45,330 nt of DNA from NCBI RefSeq assembly GCF_000440115.1, contig NZ_ALMY01000057.1:1-45330 (forward strand), read 5' to 3'. Made by a program: the position numbers and the translations under genes. The stretch is from Streptococcus suis YS56 (GTDB taxonomy: Bacteria; Bacillota; Bacilli; Lactobacillales; Streptococcaceae). Under the pieces are notes generated by a model. The model was not told where the DNA came from. It made no database searches and saw nothing but the letters and a program-made list of their open reading frames with translations. Within the stretch, counting starts at the first letter, position 1, and each line of letters begins with the position of its first letter. Below, in pieces: positions 17,631-26,182 of the stretch.

Positions 17631-18209
17631 TCATTTTCCCAACAATATATTTATGTTGTTTTTCAGTAACGGTAGAGTCTGTTCAACAAACCAAGGATGT
17701 TTAGCTTGCCAGATATTGTTCCTTGGCGATGGATGAGGTAGGGGAAAATAGGTGGGTAGGTAATCACCTGCATTCTCCACTCTCTCGGTCACAGTCCTAT
17801 GGGATTCTCCTAAATAATAGTCCTGGGCATACTTACCAATCAACAAGGTCAGCTCAATCTGGGATAGTTGCTTCATAATGAGTGGGTGCCATTTGGGCGC
17901 AAAATCCTTGCGAGGCGGCAAATCTCCAGCCTTCCCTTTTCCTGGATAATAGAAATCCATAGGAAGAATAGCAAAATGGCCAGATTCATAGAAGAATTCC
18001 CTATCTACTCCCAACCATTTCCGCAGATTATCTCCACTAGCATCATCAAATAAGCGACCTTTTTCTTGTGTTTTTAATCCCGGTGCCTGTCCAATAATGA
18101 GGATTTTTGCGGTAGAAGATGCTTGGAAAAGCGGCCTTATCCCATTTTTCGTAAAAGCTTGATTGGGTAAATCTTCCATAATCGCCTGACGAATATCAGC
18201 AAGTTCCAT
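17631..18209 (-). CDS. uracil-DNA glycosylase family protein
   Basis: A 192-residue protein of the UDG superfamily. Motif 1 is visible as IGQAPGLKTQEKGRLFDD (about residues 38-55) and motif 2 as LPHPSPRNN (about 157-165). It resembles the short family 4/5-like glycosylases (COG1573 type) rather than classical Ung. No four-cysteine iron-sulphur pattern is seen, so the exact subfamily and activity are uncertain. The likely role is removal of uracil or damaged bases from DNA. Its start lies 14 bp inside the end of the acetyltransferase gene, and a TAGGA site precedes the ATG. The two genes form one unit. Confidence 0.82.
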   Translation of the reverse strand: MELADIRQAIMEDLPNQAFTKNGIRPLFQASSTAKILIIGQAPGLKTQEKGRLFDDASGDNLRKWLGVDREFFYESGHFAILPMDFYYPGKGKAGDLPPRKDFAPKWHPLIMKQLSQIELTLLIGKYAQDYYLGESHRTVTERVENAGDYLPTYFPLPHPSPRNNIWQAKHPWFVEQTLPLLKNNINILLGK

Positions 18210-18654
18210 GATGTCCTACTTTCTTGACCATTGTTACATCTGCTTCTAGGGCATGAAAACCACATTTTTTATAGAAGAAAAAGGCTGGCAGAGCGCGTTC
18301 GGTTTGCAGGAGAATATGAACAATCTTTCTCTCGACCAGCTGCTCCTCAATTCTTTTTAGAAAGTCATTACCAATTCCTCGTCCTTGGTAGTTGCGAGCA
18401 ATACAGAGCTCTTCAATACGGTATTCGGTCCCCTCATACCAGTAGCGAATATGCCCTAGAGAAAGGGCAATGAGGCTACCTTGGTCAAGCAATCCAAAAC
18501 AAAGTGCTCTGGGGTGTGACAGCAAATCGCCTAGATAGCGGTCCAGTTGTTCCTCGTCAGACCAATCGTCATTCCATGGCTCCTGACTAAATACAGATAA
18601 GAAGAGCTGTTTGACCATTTCTATATCTGCAAGTGTGAGTTCTTTCAGTTCCAT
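18196..18654 (-). CDS. GNAT family N-acetyltransferase
   Basis: A 152-residue GCN5-related acetyltransferase. The acetyl-CoA loop is visible as NYQGRGIGNDFL near residues 89-100, preceded by the strand IEELCIA. The C-terminal FFYKKCGF motif (about 128-135) is typical. The sequence around WNDDWSDEEQLDRYL recalls AAC(6')-like aminoglycoside acetyltransferases and their chromosomal relatives, but the substrate cannot be read from sequence. The ATG at 18654 follows an AGGAGG site. An in-frame codon at 18750 would read through the upstream hairpin and is rejected. It overlaps the UDG-family gene by 14 bp. Confidence 0.85.
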   Translation of the reverse strand: MELKELTLADIEMVKQLFLSVFSQEPWNDDWSDEEQLDRYLGDLLSHPRALCFGLLDQGSLIALSLGHIRYWYEGTEYRIEELCIARNYQGRGIGNDFLKRIEEQLVERKIVHILLQTERALPAFFFYKKCGFHALEADVTMVKKVGHHGTC

Positions 18655-18663
18655 TTTCCCTCC

Positions 18664-18688
18664 TAAAAAAGACGGGCGAACCCGTCTT
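18664..18688 (-). terminator. hairpin and T-run immediately before the GNAT gene
   Basis: On the minus strand a perfect 8-bp stem (AAGACGGG and its complement, 4-base loop) is followed by six Ts and then directly by the AGGAGG site of the GNAT gene. It has the form of an intrinsic terminator for incoming minus-strand transcription, or an attenuator for the GNAT-UDG unit. Confidence 0.7.
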
Positions 18689-18693
18689 GATAT

Positions 18694-19343
18694 GAACCCG
18701 TATTCACAAGTAAAGTACTTTGATATAAGAGATAGTTTTTCGCTAATCAAGGCAGTTTTTTGAGGCTGGGCTCAAGCCCAGCGCCACTTCTCAGAGTTTG
18801 GGTCAACATCTCTGCGCAGTGGTTGATTGGGTTTAACAGTCCAGTGGAGTGAAACAGTTTGGGGAACTGTTTCAGCCTGAGCCTAAAAATGAAAAAGCGA
18901 GGTAAAAAGGTTGGAGATAAGATTTGTGAAGCAAATCTCTGCAATTCGTGTTTTACACTCCAAATCCGACCTCTACGACTGTTGCGAACAAGTTCGCTTC
19001 ATTTCCAACCTCCAACAGTCACTACTCTGACTTAACGATTGATGCGAACTTTGTTCGCTCTATCTCCAACCTCCAAAGGTTCCCCGAACCTTTGGAGCTA
19101 TGCGGGGGTGGGAGTTCAAAAGGTCTGGGAGACCTTTTGAAGTAGGAAATACAAGCTGACGGTAGTCAGATCACATAATTCAAAGTCTGGGGATAGACTG
19201 TTTCAGGTCAACAACTTGAAACGAAAATTTGTTGACGAACTCGTTTTGAGACCAATCGAGTTCTTTCTCACTCCCAAAAAACGAACAATGAGTAGCTGAA
19301 AAACTAGCCTTAGATAAAAGTGCTGTACTGTAAATATGGGTTC
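18694..19343. repeat. 650-bp fold-back intergenic element with many hairpins
   Basis: The ends (18694-18763 and, inverted, 19272-19343) align at roughly three of four bases over about 70 bp, both starting GAACCC and both containing TAGTTTTTC. Between them lie at least seven short perfect hairpins: GCTGGGCT at 18765-18782, GAAACAGTT near 18851-18873, AGATTTG near 18919, GCGAAC near 18984 and again near 19044, a 12-bp stem at 19071-19097 and an 11-bp stem near 19115-19139. No believable gene is present. It fills the whole 692-bp gap between pepV and the GNAT gene and abuts the pepV stop codon. Confidence 0.75.
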
Positions 19344-19346
19344 GTA

Positions 19347-20747
19347 TTATTTGATCAATTCATAAATAGCTTCTGCGTAAATGGCAGCGGCACGGCAGAG
19401 TTGCTCAACTTCGATAAATTCGTTAGCTTGGTGCATGGTGTTGACATCGCCTGGGAACATAGCTCCGTAGGCAACACCACGTTTGAGCAAGCGGCCGAAT
19501 GTACCGCCACCGATTACTTGTTCGTGACCTTTCAAGCCTGTGTGTTTTTCATAAACAGACAAGAGGGTTGCAACCATTGGGTCATCGATTGGGCAGTAAT
19601 GTGGGGTGTGGCCATGCTCAGACAGGCTGACAGTTTCCACGCCCAGTTTTTCCAAACCAGCCTTGATAGCTTCAGGGTTGGTATTTTTTGGATAACGGAA
19701 GTTGAGGGCAATGGTGTTGTCAGATGAAGTTTCTTCAAATTGAAAGACACCTGCGTTCATAGAAAGGGCACCCATTTGCTCATCGTAGATGGCTACGCCG
19801 AGTTTTTTAGCGTCATGGTCTTCTAGAAGGACTTGTCCTGCCAAGTCAAGATAGGCTTTGGCTGCTCCGTCAAAGGCGAATTGGCTGAGGAATTTTGCCA
19901 AATAGGTTGCTCCGTTAACACCTTCTTCTGGGGTTGAACCGTGGGCTGATTTTCCGATGACGGTGACTTGAACTTGACCGTTTTCAAGGTTTTCCGCGTC
20001 AGCTTTTAGGCCATAGGCTGCTGTGAATGCTGCCAACTTGCTATCCAAGTCTGCTAGGTCGCCAGAGATGATAGCTGTCGCAGATTCAGGCACCATGTTC
20101 TCACGCAAACCGCCTGCGAAGGAATGCAGTTTAGCAGCTCCGCTATTTTCCCCCGCAAAATGAAGATAAGCTGTGATATTGCCCTTTTCGCCGTTGATAA
20201 TCGGGAACTCGGCATCTGGAGAAAATCCGAAATCTGGCAGGGGAAGGCCGACGTGCTCGAAGTAGTAATCCATATCCGCCCAGCCTGACTCTTCGTCGGT
20301 ACCGACGATGAAGCGGACTTTTTTAGAGGTCGGAAGCCCCAACTCCTTGATGATTTTCAAGCCGTAGTAGCAAGCCATGGTCGGTCCCTTGTCGTCAGAG
20401 GATCCGCGGGCAAAGAGCTTGCCGTCGATGATTTGCGGCTCGTACGGGTCGGTATTCCAACCACTTCCTGCTGGCACCACGTCCAAGTGACCGAAAATAC
20501 CGAGGACTTCGTCGCCCTCGCCAAATTCAAAGTGACCTGCGTAGTTGTCAACGTTCTTGGTCAGATAGCCGTCACGCTGAGCGATTTCCAGGAACTTGTC
20601 CAAGGCACGCACTGGTCCAGGTCCAAATGGATGCTGGGCATCTGCCTGGCTGTCGTCACGCTCAGAATTGATGCGTAAGAGGTCAAAGAGGTCCGCTAGA
20701 AACTCATCTTTGCGTTTGTCAAACTCTGCTCTAAAATTTACTGTCAT
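19347..20747 (-). CDS. pepV: dipeptidase PepV (M20 family)
   Basis: A 466-residue zinc-dependent M20 metallopeptidase of the PepV/carnosinase type, which cleaves dipeptides in the cytoplasm. Metal-site motifs are GHLDVVPAG (about residues 86-94), SSDDKGPT (about 116-123) and TDEESGW (about 150-156). A lid-domain segment includes SAHGSTPEEG, and GGGTFGR lies near 423-429. The length matches the family. AAAAGGAG precedes the ATG. The gene is flanked on both sides by hairpin-rich repeat regions and has no close operon partner. Confidence 0.95.
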   Translation of the reverse strand: MTVNFRAEFDKRKDEFLADLFDLLRINSERDDSQADAQHPFGPGPVRALDKFLEIAQRDGYLTKNVDNYAGHFEFGEGDEVLGIFGHLDVVPAGSGWNTDPYEPQIIDGKLFARGSSDDKGPTMACYYGLKIIKELGLPTSKKVRFIVGTDEESGWADMDYYFEHVGLPLPDFGFSPDAEFPIINGEKGNITAYLHFAGENSGAAKLHSFAGGLRENMVPESATAIISGDLADLDSKLAAFTAAYGLKADAENLENGQVQVTVIGKSAHGSTPEEGVNGATYLAKFLSQFAFDGAAKAYLDLAGQVLLEDHDAKKLGVAIYDEQMGALSMNAGVFQFEETSSDNTIALNFRYPKNTNPEAIKAGLEKLGVETVSLSEHGHTPHYCPIDDPMVATLLSVYEKHTGLKGHEQVIGGGTFGRLLKRGVAYGAMFPGDVNTMHQANEFIEVEQLCRAAAIYAEAIYELIK

Positions 20748-20789
20748 GTGTTCTCCTTTTCAGTATCGTCATTTGGTTTCTCTTTTATT

Positions 20790-20950
20790 ACTGCGACGAG
20801 CGAGGAAACATCGTTTCCTTATTTCCAACTTCAAACACTCCACTGGAGTGTTTGAACTCACCTTGCCTAACTCCAGTTATGCCTGCGGCTGTTGACACAA
20901 ACTTCGTTTGTTTCATCTCCAACCTTCAAAGGTTCCCCGAACCTTTGAAG
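20790..20950. repeat. modular hairpin repeat upstream of pepV
   Basis: This contains a 13-bp inverted repeat (20830-20842 against 20844-20856), an ACAAAC hairpin near 20895-20910 and a 12-bp stem at 20924-20950. The last is the same element as 19071-19097, with one base pair changed on both arms. The 315-bp gap between sstT and pepV otherwise holds only the sstT terminator. Confidence 0.7.
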
Positions 20951-21034
20951 CTAGTAATAAAAGTAAACCAAAAGACTATATCAAAGTAAGTCTATTTTAT
21001 CATAAAATGAAAGAGATTTCAGAAGTAAAGCGAA

Positions 21035-21058
21035 GAAAAAAAGTTGGTCTCCCAACTT
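21035..21058 (-). terminator. rho-independent terminator of sstT
   Basis: On the minus strand a 7-bp stem AAGTTGG/CCAACTT with a 4-base loop is followed by a run of seven Ts, right after the sstT stop codon. Confidence 0.85.
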
Positions 21059-21062
21059 CTTT

Positions 21063-22268
21063 CTATTTTTTCCAGGCAGATCGTTCTGCTACAACTGTAA
21101 ACAAAACATCGGTTGATGAGTTGAGGGCTGTTTCACAAGAGTCCTGAATCACTCCGACCACAAATCCGACTCCAACTACTTGCATGGCTAACTCATTTGG
21201 AATACCAAAAAGACTACATGCTACTGGGATGAGGAGAAGCGAGCCACCTGCTACCCCAGATGCTCCTGCTGCTGACAGAGATGCAACAACGGATAAAAGA
21301 AGAGCTGAGCTGAAATCAACACTGATGCCAAGTGTATGAACAGCTGCCATTGTTAAAATATTAATCGTAATAGCCGCGCCAGCCATATTAATTGTGGCAC
21401 CGAGCGGAATGGATACTGAGTATGAATCTGGATCCACTCCTAAACGTTTGCAGAGCTGCATGTTGACAGGGATATTAGCTGCTGAACTTCTTGTGAAAAA
21501 TGCCGTAACCCCACTAACCCGAAGACATTCAAACACCAGCGGGTAAGGATTTTTCTTCATTACAAGAAAAGCAATCAAGGGATTGACAACAAGCGCGACA
21601 AAAACCATGCTTCCAACCAAGAGTAAGAGCAGTAAACCATAGTCTTTTAAAGCTGTCAGACCATTATTTGCAATGGTATAGAAAACCAAGCCCATGATAC
21701 CAAATGGTGCCAGACCAATAATCCAGCCTACAACTTTAGAAGTCACTTCCGCAGCAGATTGTAATAAATCTTTTGTTGTCTTGCTTGCATGACGAAAGGC
21801 CAAGCCAAACACTGCCGCCCATGTCAAAACACCAATATAATTAGCCGTTGCAAGTGCATTGATTGGATTGTCAACGACCTTCAACAAGAGGTCTTGGAAT
21901 ACTTCAGCAATCCCTTGTGGAGGAGTAATGTCCGTAGTCGTTGTAGTAGAGAGAACCAGTTTAATAGGGAATAAATAGCTTGCTCCTACAGCAATGAAGG
22001 CCGCAGCAAAAGTGCCAAATAGATACAAGCAGATAACTGTCCTCATATTCGATTTTTGACCAGCAGGAGCTTGTGATAGAGCATGCGCAACTAGTGTCAG
22101 AACCAAAAGAGGAGCTATAGCTTTCAATGCTCCTACAAATAGACTACCAAAGAGAGCAATGACTGTTATTTTTGGAGCAATTAAGCCTAGTAACACTCCC
22201 AAAACAACACCAATTCCAATTTTTCGGATTAAATTCATTTTTTTCCATACAGATATTATTTTATTCAC
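21063..22268 (-). CDS. sstT: serine/threonine:Na+ symporter SstT
   Basis: A 401-residue dicarboxylate/amino acid:cation symporter family protein of the SstT type. Several hydrophobic segments are visible. The family's functional hairpin and substrate region appear as [12 protein letters not shown] (about residues 267-278), [14 protein letters not shown] (about 295-308) and [16 protein letters not shown] (about 373-388). It takes up serine and threonine with sodium. The start is a GTG at 22268, chosen because GGAGG lies 7 bases upstream. An ATG four bases earlier opens a three-codon frame and is too close to the site. A terminator follows directly. Confidence 0.93.
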   Translation of the reverse strand: MNKIISVWKKMNLIRKIGIGVVLGVLLGLIAPKITVIALFGSLFVGALKAIAPLLVLTLVAHALSQAPAGQKSNMRTVICLYLFGTFAAAFIAVGASYLFPIKLVLSTTTTTDITPPQGIAEVFQDLLLKVVDNPINALATANYIGVLTWAAVFGLAFRHASKTTKDLLQSAAEVTSKVVGWIIGLAPFGIMGLVFYTIANNGLTALKDYGLLLLLLVGSMVFVALVVNPLIAFLVMKKNPYPLVFECLRVSGVTAFFTRSSAANIPVNMQLCKRLGVDPDSYSVSIPLGATINMAGAAITINILTMAAVHTLGISVDFSSALLLSVVASLSAAGASGVAGGSLLLIPVACSLFGIPNELAMQVVGVGFVVGVIQDSCETALNSSTDVLFTVVAERSAWKK

Positions 22269-22636
22269 TCATTTACCTCCAAACAAACATTTTTCAATCA
22301 TAGCAGAAAAATCCAGTCAGGTCAATAGCCTTCGCTTCTAAAACCTATTTTCTGCATGATGCAATCTATGTGTGGCGCCCATATTTTTACGAATAAATAT
22401 ACATCTGTAATCAAAACAAAATACTTTATAAGCTTTATCTACTTACTGCCCAGACCTCAACGATTTACGCAATCATTTTTTTACCTAAACAGATGACTCC
22501 ACTACTTACTTTTATTTCAAATGACAGCTAGGTAACATTGACCTATCATTTTTTTATGTGCGAAAAATGTGTTAGGATTGCAATTAAAAGCCCTGCCTTA
22601 TCAGTAAAGCAGGACTTTAATGGCTCAAGAATATCT
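22269..22636. other. non-coding gap between sstT and the serine protease gene
   Basis: This 368-bp AT-rich stretch contains the sstT leader and the terminator of the protease gene. No open frame with a ribosome binding site was seen. A weak inverted repeat TAGGT/ACCTA near 22530-22546 is the only other structure noted. Confidence 0.5.
22584..22618 (-). terminator. terminator of the secreted protease gene
   Basis: Arms 22609-22618 and 22587-22596 (AAAGTCCTGC against GCAGGGCTTT) form a 10-bp stem with one G-U pair. On the minus strand it is followed by a short T-rich run. Confidence 0.7.
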
Positions 22637-23416
22637 CTAGTAAATATCAATATTTTTGATACCATTCTTATCAAATAATTGTGTTTTCATCTCCATAGTC
22701 AACGGAGTAATAACGATTTTTGAATTAGAATCAATATTGGATACGACACCGATAATGCGACCGTCTACAACAACAGGAGAGCCGGATTGCCCCTTAACAC
22801 CTGTGATATTGGTTTGAAGCAAACCGTCATAACGGACTTCCGTAATGGTTCCATATTCGTATTCCCAACGTCCGTAGAGATTAATGCTGTTGCTGACCAT
22901 TAGAAATTGGCGGCCAACTAGGTCATAGGTGTTACGGTAAATTCCTAGCCGAGCATTTGCCGTATTGGCTGTCTGTGTTTTTCTGCTAGGGGTGGTGATT
23001 TTCACAAGGGCTACGTCACGACTAGCATCCCATGTTCCACCATATCCTGGCATCGGAATGAAGGGATTGAAGGTATTGGTTCTCTTAATTTCTGACAGTT
23101 CATAGTATGGTGAAGCATCACTCCAAACAGCATTTCCAGACCACGTTTGGCTGGTCACACGTCCAGTCCCATCATCAGCCACTACGTGAGCTGCGGTTAA
23201 TAAAGTATTCGGAGCTATCAGAATGGCTGAACCTTTTTTGGTTTGACCGGAACCAACATTTACTTCCAAATAATGTGATAAATTATATGGATAACTATTG
23301 CGTAGAGCTGGATCTGAAACGTGAGTCGTCTGTGCTTCAACCTCTACTATTGTAGGAGGAGCCACCGATAGACCGACACTAAGAAGGGCTACGCCAAGCA
23401 GTAATTTCGTTTTCAT
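22637..23416 (-). CDS. secreted V8-like trypsin-fold serine protease
   Basis: A 259-residue exported protease of the S1B (V8/glutamyl endopeptidase-like) group. There is a signal peptide at about residues 1-28 (cleavage near VEAQ). The catalytic triad can be placed at H77 (TLLTAAHVV), D134 (SRDVALVKI) and S211 (KGQSGSPVVV). There is no LPXTG motif or membrane anchor, so the product should be released. The specificity pocket was not deduced, and glutamate preference is only a family guess. It has its own promoter, a strong AGGAGG site and its own terminator, making a single-gene unit. It is a plausible secreted virulence or nutrition factor. Confidence 0.88.
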   Translation of the reverse strand: MKTKLLLGVALLSVGLSVAPPTIVEVEAQTTHVSDPALRNSYPYNLSHYLEVNVGSGQTKKGSAILIAPNTLLTAAHVVADDGTGRVTSQTWSGNAVWSDASPYYELSEIKRTNTFNPFIPMPGYGGTWDASRDVALVKITTPSRKTQTANTANARLGIYRNTYDLVGRQFLMVSNSINLYGRWEYEYGTITEVRYDGLLQTNITGVKGQSGSPVVVDGRIIGVVSNIDSNSKIVITPLTMEMKTQLFDKNGIKNIDIY

Positions 23417-23440
23417 TTGAAAACCTCCTGTTTTTCTTTC

Positions 23441-23449
23441 ATTATATCA
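23441..23449 (-). promoter_or_regulatory. extended -10 promoter of the protease gene
   Basis: The minus strand reads TGATATAAT about 25 bp before the start codon, so the transcript would begin just upstream of the AGGAGG site. Confidence 0.7.
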
Positions 23450-23588
23450 ATCCTAATTACAAAATGCAAACGTTTCCAAGTTTTTTGTTCAACGATTTGG
23501 CTCTTCTCATCCATTGACAATAGCCCCAAAATAGGACTAGTACTTATCCAACTAGCCCTGTTAAAATACTTTCTGTCAGAAGATTTGC

Positions 23589-24365
23589 CTACCACTTTAT
23601 CGATAAATTCGCTATATAATCTGAGGCAAATTGAGTCAAGCGATTGCGACTGTCTTTGGATTCATAAAAATCAATCATGGCAAAACCAGCTCGTAATTGC
23701 CCTGCAATCTGTTCTTCTAAGGTGTGACTAAATTCATAGCCATATTCTGGGTCAATCGTGATTTGTCCTGCTTCTTCTAATTGTCGTGCGTTGAAAGGTA
23801 GGCTATACTTGGGCACCAAGGTCTTGTCTGGACTGTCCCAAACATCGTCCCCGTCAAAGATATAAATCCAAGGGTTCATGTAGCCAGCCATGAGCAGTCC
23901 GCCTTTTTTCAAAACCCGATAGGATTCCTGCCACATATTTTCCAGATCTTCGATATAGACATTTGAAACAGGGCAAAAAATGATGTCAAAACTCTCGTCT
24001 TCAAAAGGAAAAGGCTGTGTCATATCTGCCTGCACCGTCTGCAAGTTCAGATTTTCCCGCTCCGCAACCAAACGATCCTTGTCCAACTGTTCCTTGGAGA
24101 AGTCCATAATGGTCGTTTGGTAACCGTGAGCCGCAAACATCGGCCCCTGTTGACCGCCACCGCAGGCCAAACCCAACAATTGCTTGCCTTGGACCTTTTC
24201 AAACCAGTCAAGCGGTACCGTCTTTCCAACCGTCAGGGAAACTGTCAGGGGCTTTGCTTTTGACTTTTCAAATTCCTCATGACTGAGGGGAATTGTATAG
24301 CCATTTCCCTGTCTAGCTGAAACCCGATTCCAACGTTCTTGGTTGTAGTTTACATAATCTGTCAT
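23589..24365 (-). CDS. class I SAM-dependent methyltransferase
   Basis: A 258-residue methyltransferase with a Rossmann-type AdoMet site. Motif I is LGLACGGGQQGPMF (about residues 65-78), an acidic strand end is in TIMDFS, and motif IV is in FDIIFCPVSNVYIED. The N-terminus (VNYNQERWNRVSARQGNGYTIPLSHEEF) is typical of a Firmicutes group of uncharacterised small-molecule methyltransferases. The substrate is unknown. A CAGGAG site precedes the ATG. It lies between the protease and ABC-F genes but has its own extended -10 promoter, so it is probably a single-gene unit. Confidence 0.85.
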   Translation of the reverse strand: MTDYVNYNQERWNRVSARQGNGYTIPLSHEEFEKSKAKPLTVSLTVGKTVPLDWFEKVQGKQLLGLACGGGQQGPMFAAHGYQTTIMDFSKEQLDKDRLVAERENLNLQTVQADMTQPFPFEDESFDIIFCPVSNVYIEDLENMWQESYRVLKKGGLLMAGYMNPWIYIFDGDDVWDSPDKTLVPKYSLPFNARQLEEAGQITIDPEYGYEFSHTLEEQIAGQLRAGFAMIDFYESKDSRNRLTQFASDYIANLSIKW

Positions 24366-24420
24366 TCTTATTTCTCCTGGTAGAGGCCTAGCAAGTCTGA
24401 TCTCTTTCTATTCTATCAAT

Positions 24421-24429
24421 ATTATAGCA
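24421..24429 (-). promoter_or_regulatory. extended -10 promoter of the methyltransferase gene
   Basis: The minus strand reads TGCTATAAT about 60 bp before the start codon. It directly follows the ABC-F terminator hairpin. Confidence 0.65.
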
Positions 24430-24437
24430 TAAAGAAA

Positions 24438-24463
24438 GAGAAAAAGCTACCTTTCGATAGCTT
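24438..24463 (-). terminator. terminator of the ABC-F gene
   Basis: On the minus strand a stem AAGCTA/TAGCTT (extendable by A-T pairs on the outside) with an 8-base loop is followed by a T-rich run, 7 bases after the stop codon. Confidence 0.75.
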
Positions 24464-24469
24464 CTTTCC

Positions 24470-26014
24470 TTATGTCAAGTCGTTAAAGTCCCAGACATCA
24501 TCCACCCAGCCTTCATAAAAATCAGGCTCGTGGCAGACCATGAGAATAGAGCCCTTGTAGGCTTGAAGGGCACGTTTGAGTTCATCCTTGGCATCCACAT
24601 CCAAATGGTTAGTCGGCTCGTCGAGAACTAAGACATTGTTTTCACGGTTCATGAGTAGGCAGAAGCGAACTTTAGCCTGCTCACCACCTGAAAGAACTTG
24701 AATTTGGCTTTCGATATGCTTGGAAGTCAGACCACAACGAGCCAAGGCTGCTCGTACTTCTGCTTGGTTAAGGGCTGGAAAGGCATCCCAAACGGCTTCC
24801 AGCGGGGTCTGACGATTGCCACCAGCTACTTCTTGCTCGAAATAGCCTAGTTCCAGATACTCCCCGCGCTCCACAGAACCACCCAGCGGTGGAATAATCC
24901 CCAGCAAACTTTTAAGAAGGGTAGATTTACCGATACCATTGGCACCGACAATGGCAATCTTCTGGTTGCGTTCAAAGGTCAGATTGAGCGGTTTACGTGT
25001 CAATACACGGTCATAACCAATTTCCAAATCAGTCGTTTGGAAGATAAAGCGGCTTGGAGTTCGAGCCATTTTGAAATCAAATGATGGTTTTGGTTTCTCT
25101 GCTTGAAGCTCAATAATCTCCATTTTATCCAGCTTCTTCTGACGAGACATGGCCATGTTTCGAGTTGCAACACGGGCCTTGTTACGGTTAACGAAGTCCT
25201 GCAAGTCTGCGATTTCCTTCTGCTGGCGCTCATAGGCTGCCTCCAACTGAGCCCGCTTCATAGCATGGACTTCTTGGAATTGGTAGTAATCACCTGTGTA
25301 GCGAGTCAAAAGCTGATTTTCCACATGATAGACAATGTTAATCACATCGTTCAAGAATGGAATATCATGCGAAATCAAGACAAAGGCATTTTCATAGTTC
25401 TGCAAGTAACGTTTGAGCCAGTCAATATGCTCGGCATCTAGATAGTTGGTCGGCTCATCTAGAAGCAAGATGTCAGGTTTTTCCAAGAGCAATTTTGCCA
25501 AAAGAACCTTGGTCCGTTGACCTCCAGACAATTCCGTCACATCCTTGTCCATACCGTATTCCATGACACCAAGAGCACGCGCTACTTCGTCAATCTTGGC
25601 ATCAAGCGTATAGAAATCACGGCTTTCCAGACGGTCTTGCAGCTCACCAACCTCTTCCATGAGGGCATCCATATCGGCTCCCTCTTCTGCCATAGACATG
25701 TAAATATCATTGATACGAGCTTCTGTCTTGAAGAGTTCATCGAATGCTGTCCGCAAGACATCACGGACTGATTGACCTTTTTCTAGTTTAGCATGCTGGT
25801 CTAAATAACCTGCTGTTACATAACGTGACCATTCAACCTTGCCCTCATCAGGCTGCAGCTGACCTGTCACGATGGACATGAAGGTCGATTTCCCTTCACC
25901 ATTGGCACCGACAAGACCGATATGTTCCCCTTTCAAGAGACGGAAGGAGACATTCTCAAAAATCGCACGGTCACCAAAACCATGACTCAAATTCTTTACT
26001 TCTAAAATACTCAT
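24470..26014 (-). CDS. ABC-F family ATPase (YkpA/YbiT type)
   Basis: A 514-residue soluble protein with two ABC domains and no membrane segments. Domain 1 has GANGEGKST (about 36-44), the signature LSGGQRTK and Walker B LLLDEPTNYLD. Domain 2 has GANGIGKST, LSGGEQAK and VLDEPTNHLD. The linker between them (about 240-310) is charged and helical, as in ABC-F translation factors that bind the ribosomal E site. The length and linker resemble B. subtilis YkpA. It probably acts on stalled or antibiotic-bound ribosomes, but the exact role is unknown. A GAGGAAA site precedes the ATG. It has its own terminator. Confidence 0.9.
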   Translation of the reverse strand: MSILEVKNLSHGFGDRAIFENVSFRLLKGEHIGLVGANGEGKSTFMSIVTGQLQPDEGKVEWSRYVTAGYLDQHAKLEKGQSVRDVLRTAFDELFKTEARINDIYMSMAEEGADMDALMEEVGELQDRLESRDFYTLDAKIDEVARALGVMEYGMDKDVTELSGGQRTKVLLAKLLLEKPDILLLDEPTNYLDAEHIDWLKRYLQNYENAFVLISHDIPFLNDVINIVYHVENQLLTRYTGDYYQFQEVHAMKRAQLEAAYERQQKEIADLQDFVNRNKARVATRNMAMSRQKKLDKMEIIELQAEKPKPSFDFKMARTPSRFIFQTTDLEIGYDRVLTRKPLNLTFERNQKIAIVGANGIGKSTLLKSLLGIIPPLGGSVERGEYLELGYFEQEVAGGNRQTPLEAVWDAFPALNQAEVRAALARCGLTSKHIESQIQVLSGGEQAKVRFCLLMNRENNVLVLDEPTNHLDVDAKDELKRALQAYKGSILMVCHEPDFYEGWVDDVWDFNDLT

Positions 26015-26079
26015 AATTTCCTCATAACATCAAAGAACTGGAGTAACAAACCCCAGTTTTTACTTTTATTTTCGCAGTA

Positions 26080-26182
26080 GTTGAGTGGAATTTCTTCGCC
26101 TATCAGCTGTGAAATTCCTACTCAACCTTGCGGGGGTTAGACAACGAAATCAAACTCTACGAGTTACTGATTTCTGTCTAAC
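26080..26182. repeat. two nested hairpins downstream of glmM
   Basis: The first hairpin pairs 26080-26094 with 26111-26126 with one bulged base. The second pairs 26136-26143, 26146-26152 and 26153-26157 with 26175-26182, 26168-26174 and 26161-26165, a nested stem that overlaps the glmM stop codon. The spacer CTTGCGGGGGT resembles the ATGCGGGGGT beside the 19071-19097 stem, so it is probably another member of the same repeat family. It may also stop glmM transcription. Confidence 0.65.

Noticed and set aside
18747..19145. Short open frames of about 65 codons in the fold-back region
   Set aside because: They coincide with inverted repeats, lack ribosome binding sites and show no protein-like pattern.
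22269..22280. Three-codon frame ATG-AGT-GAA-TAA as a leader peptide before sstT
   Set aside because: Its ATG is only three bases from the GGAGG site; the site serves the GTG start of sstT instead.
26041..26070. Terminator CTGG...CCAG with a T-run between the ABC-F gene and glmM
   Set aside because: The good T-run is on the plus strand, where no gene is transcribed; on the minus strand the run is interrupted, so it was not called.
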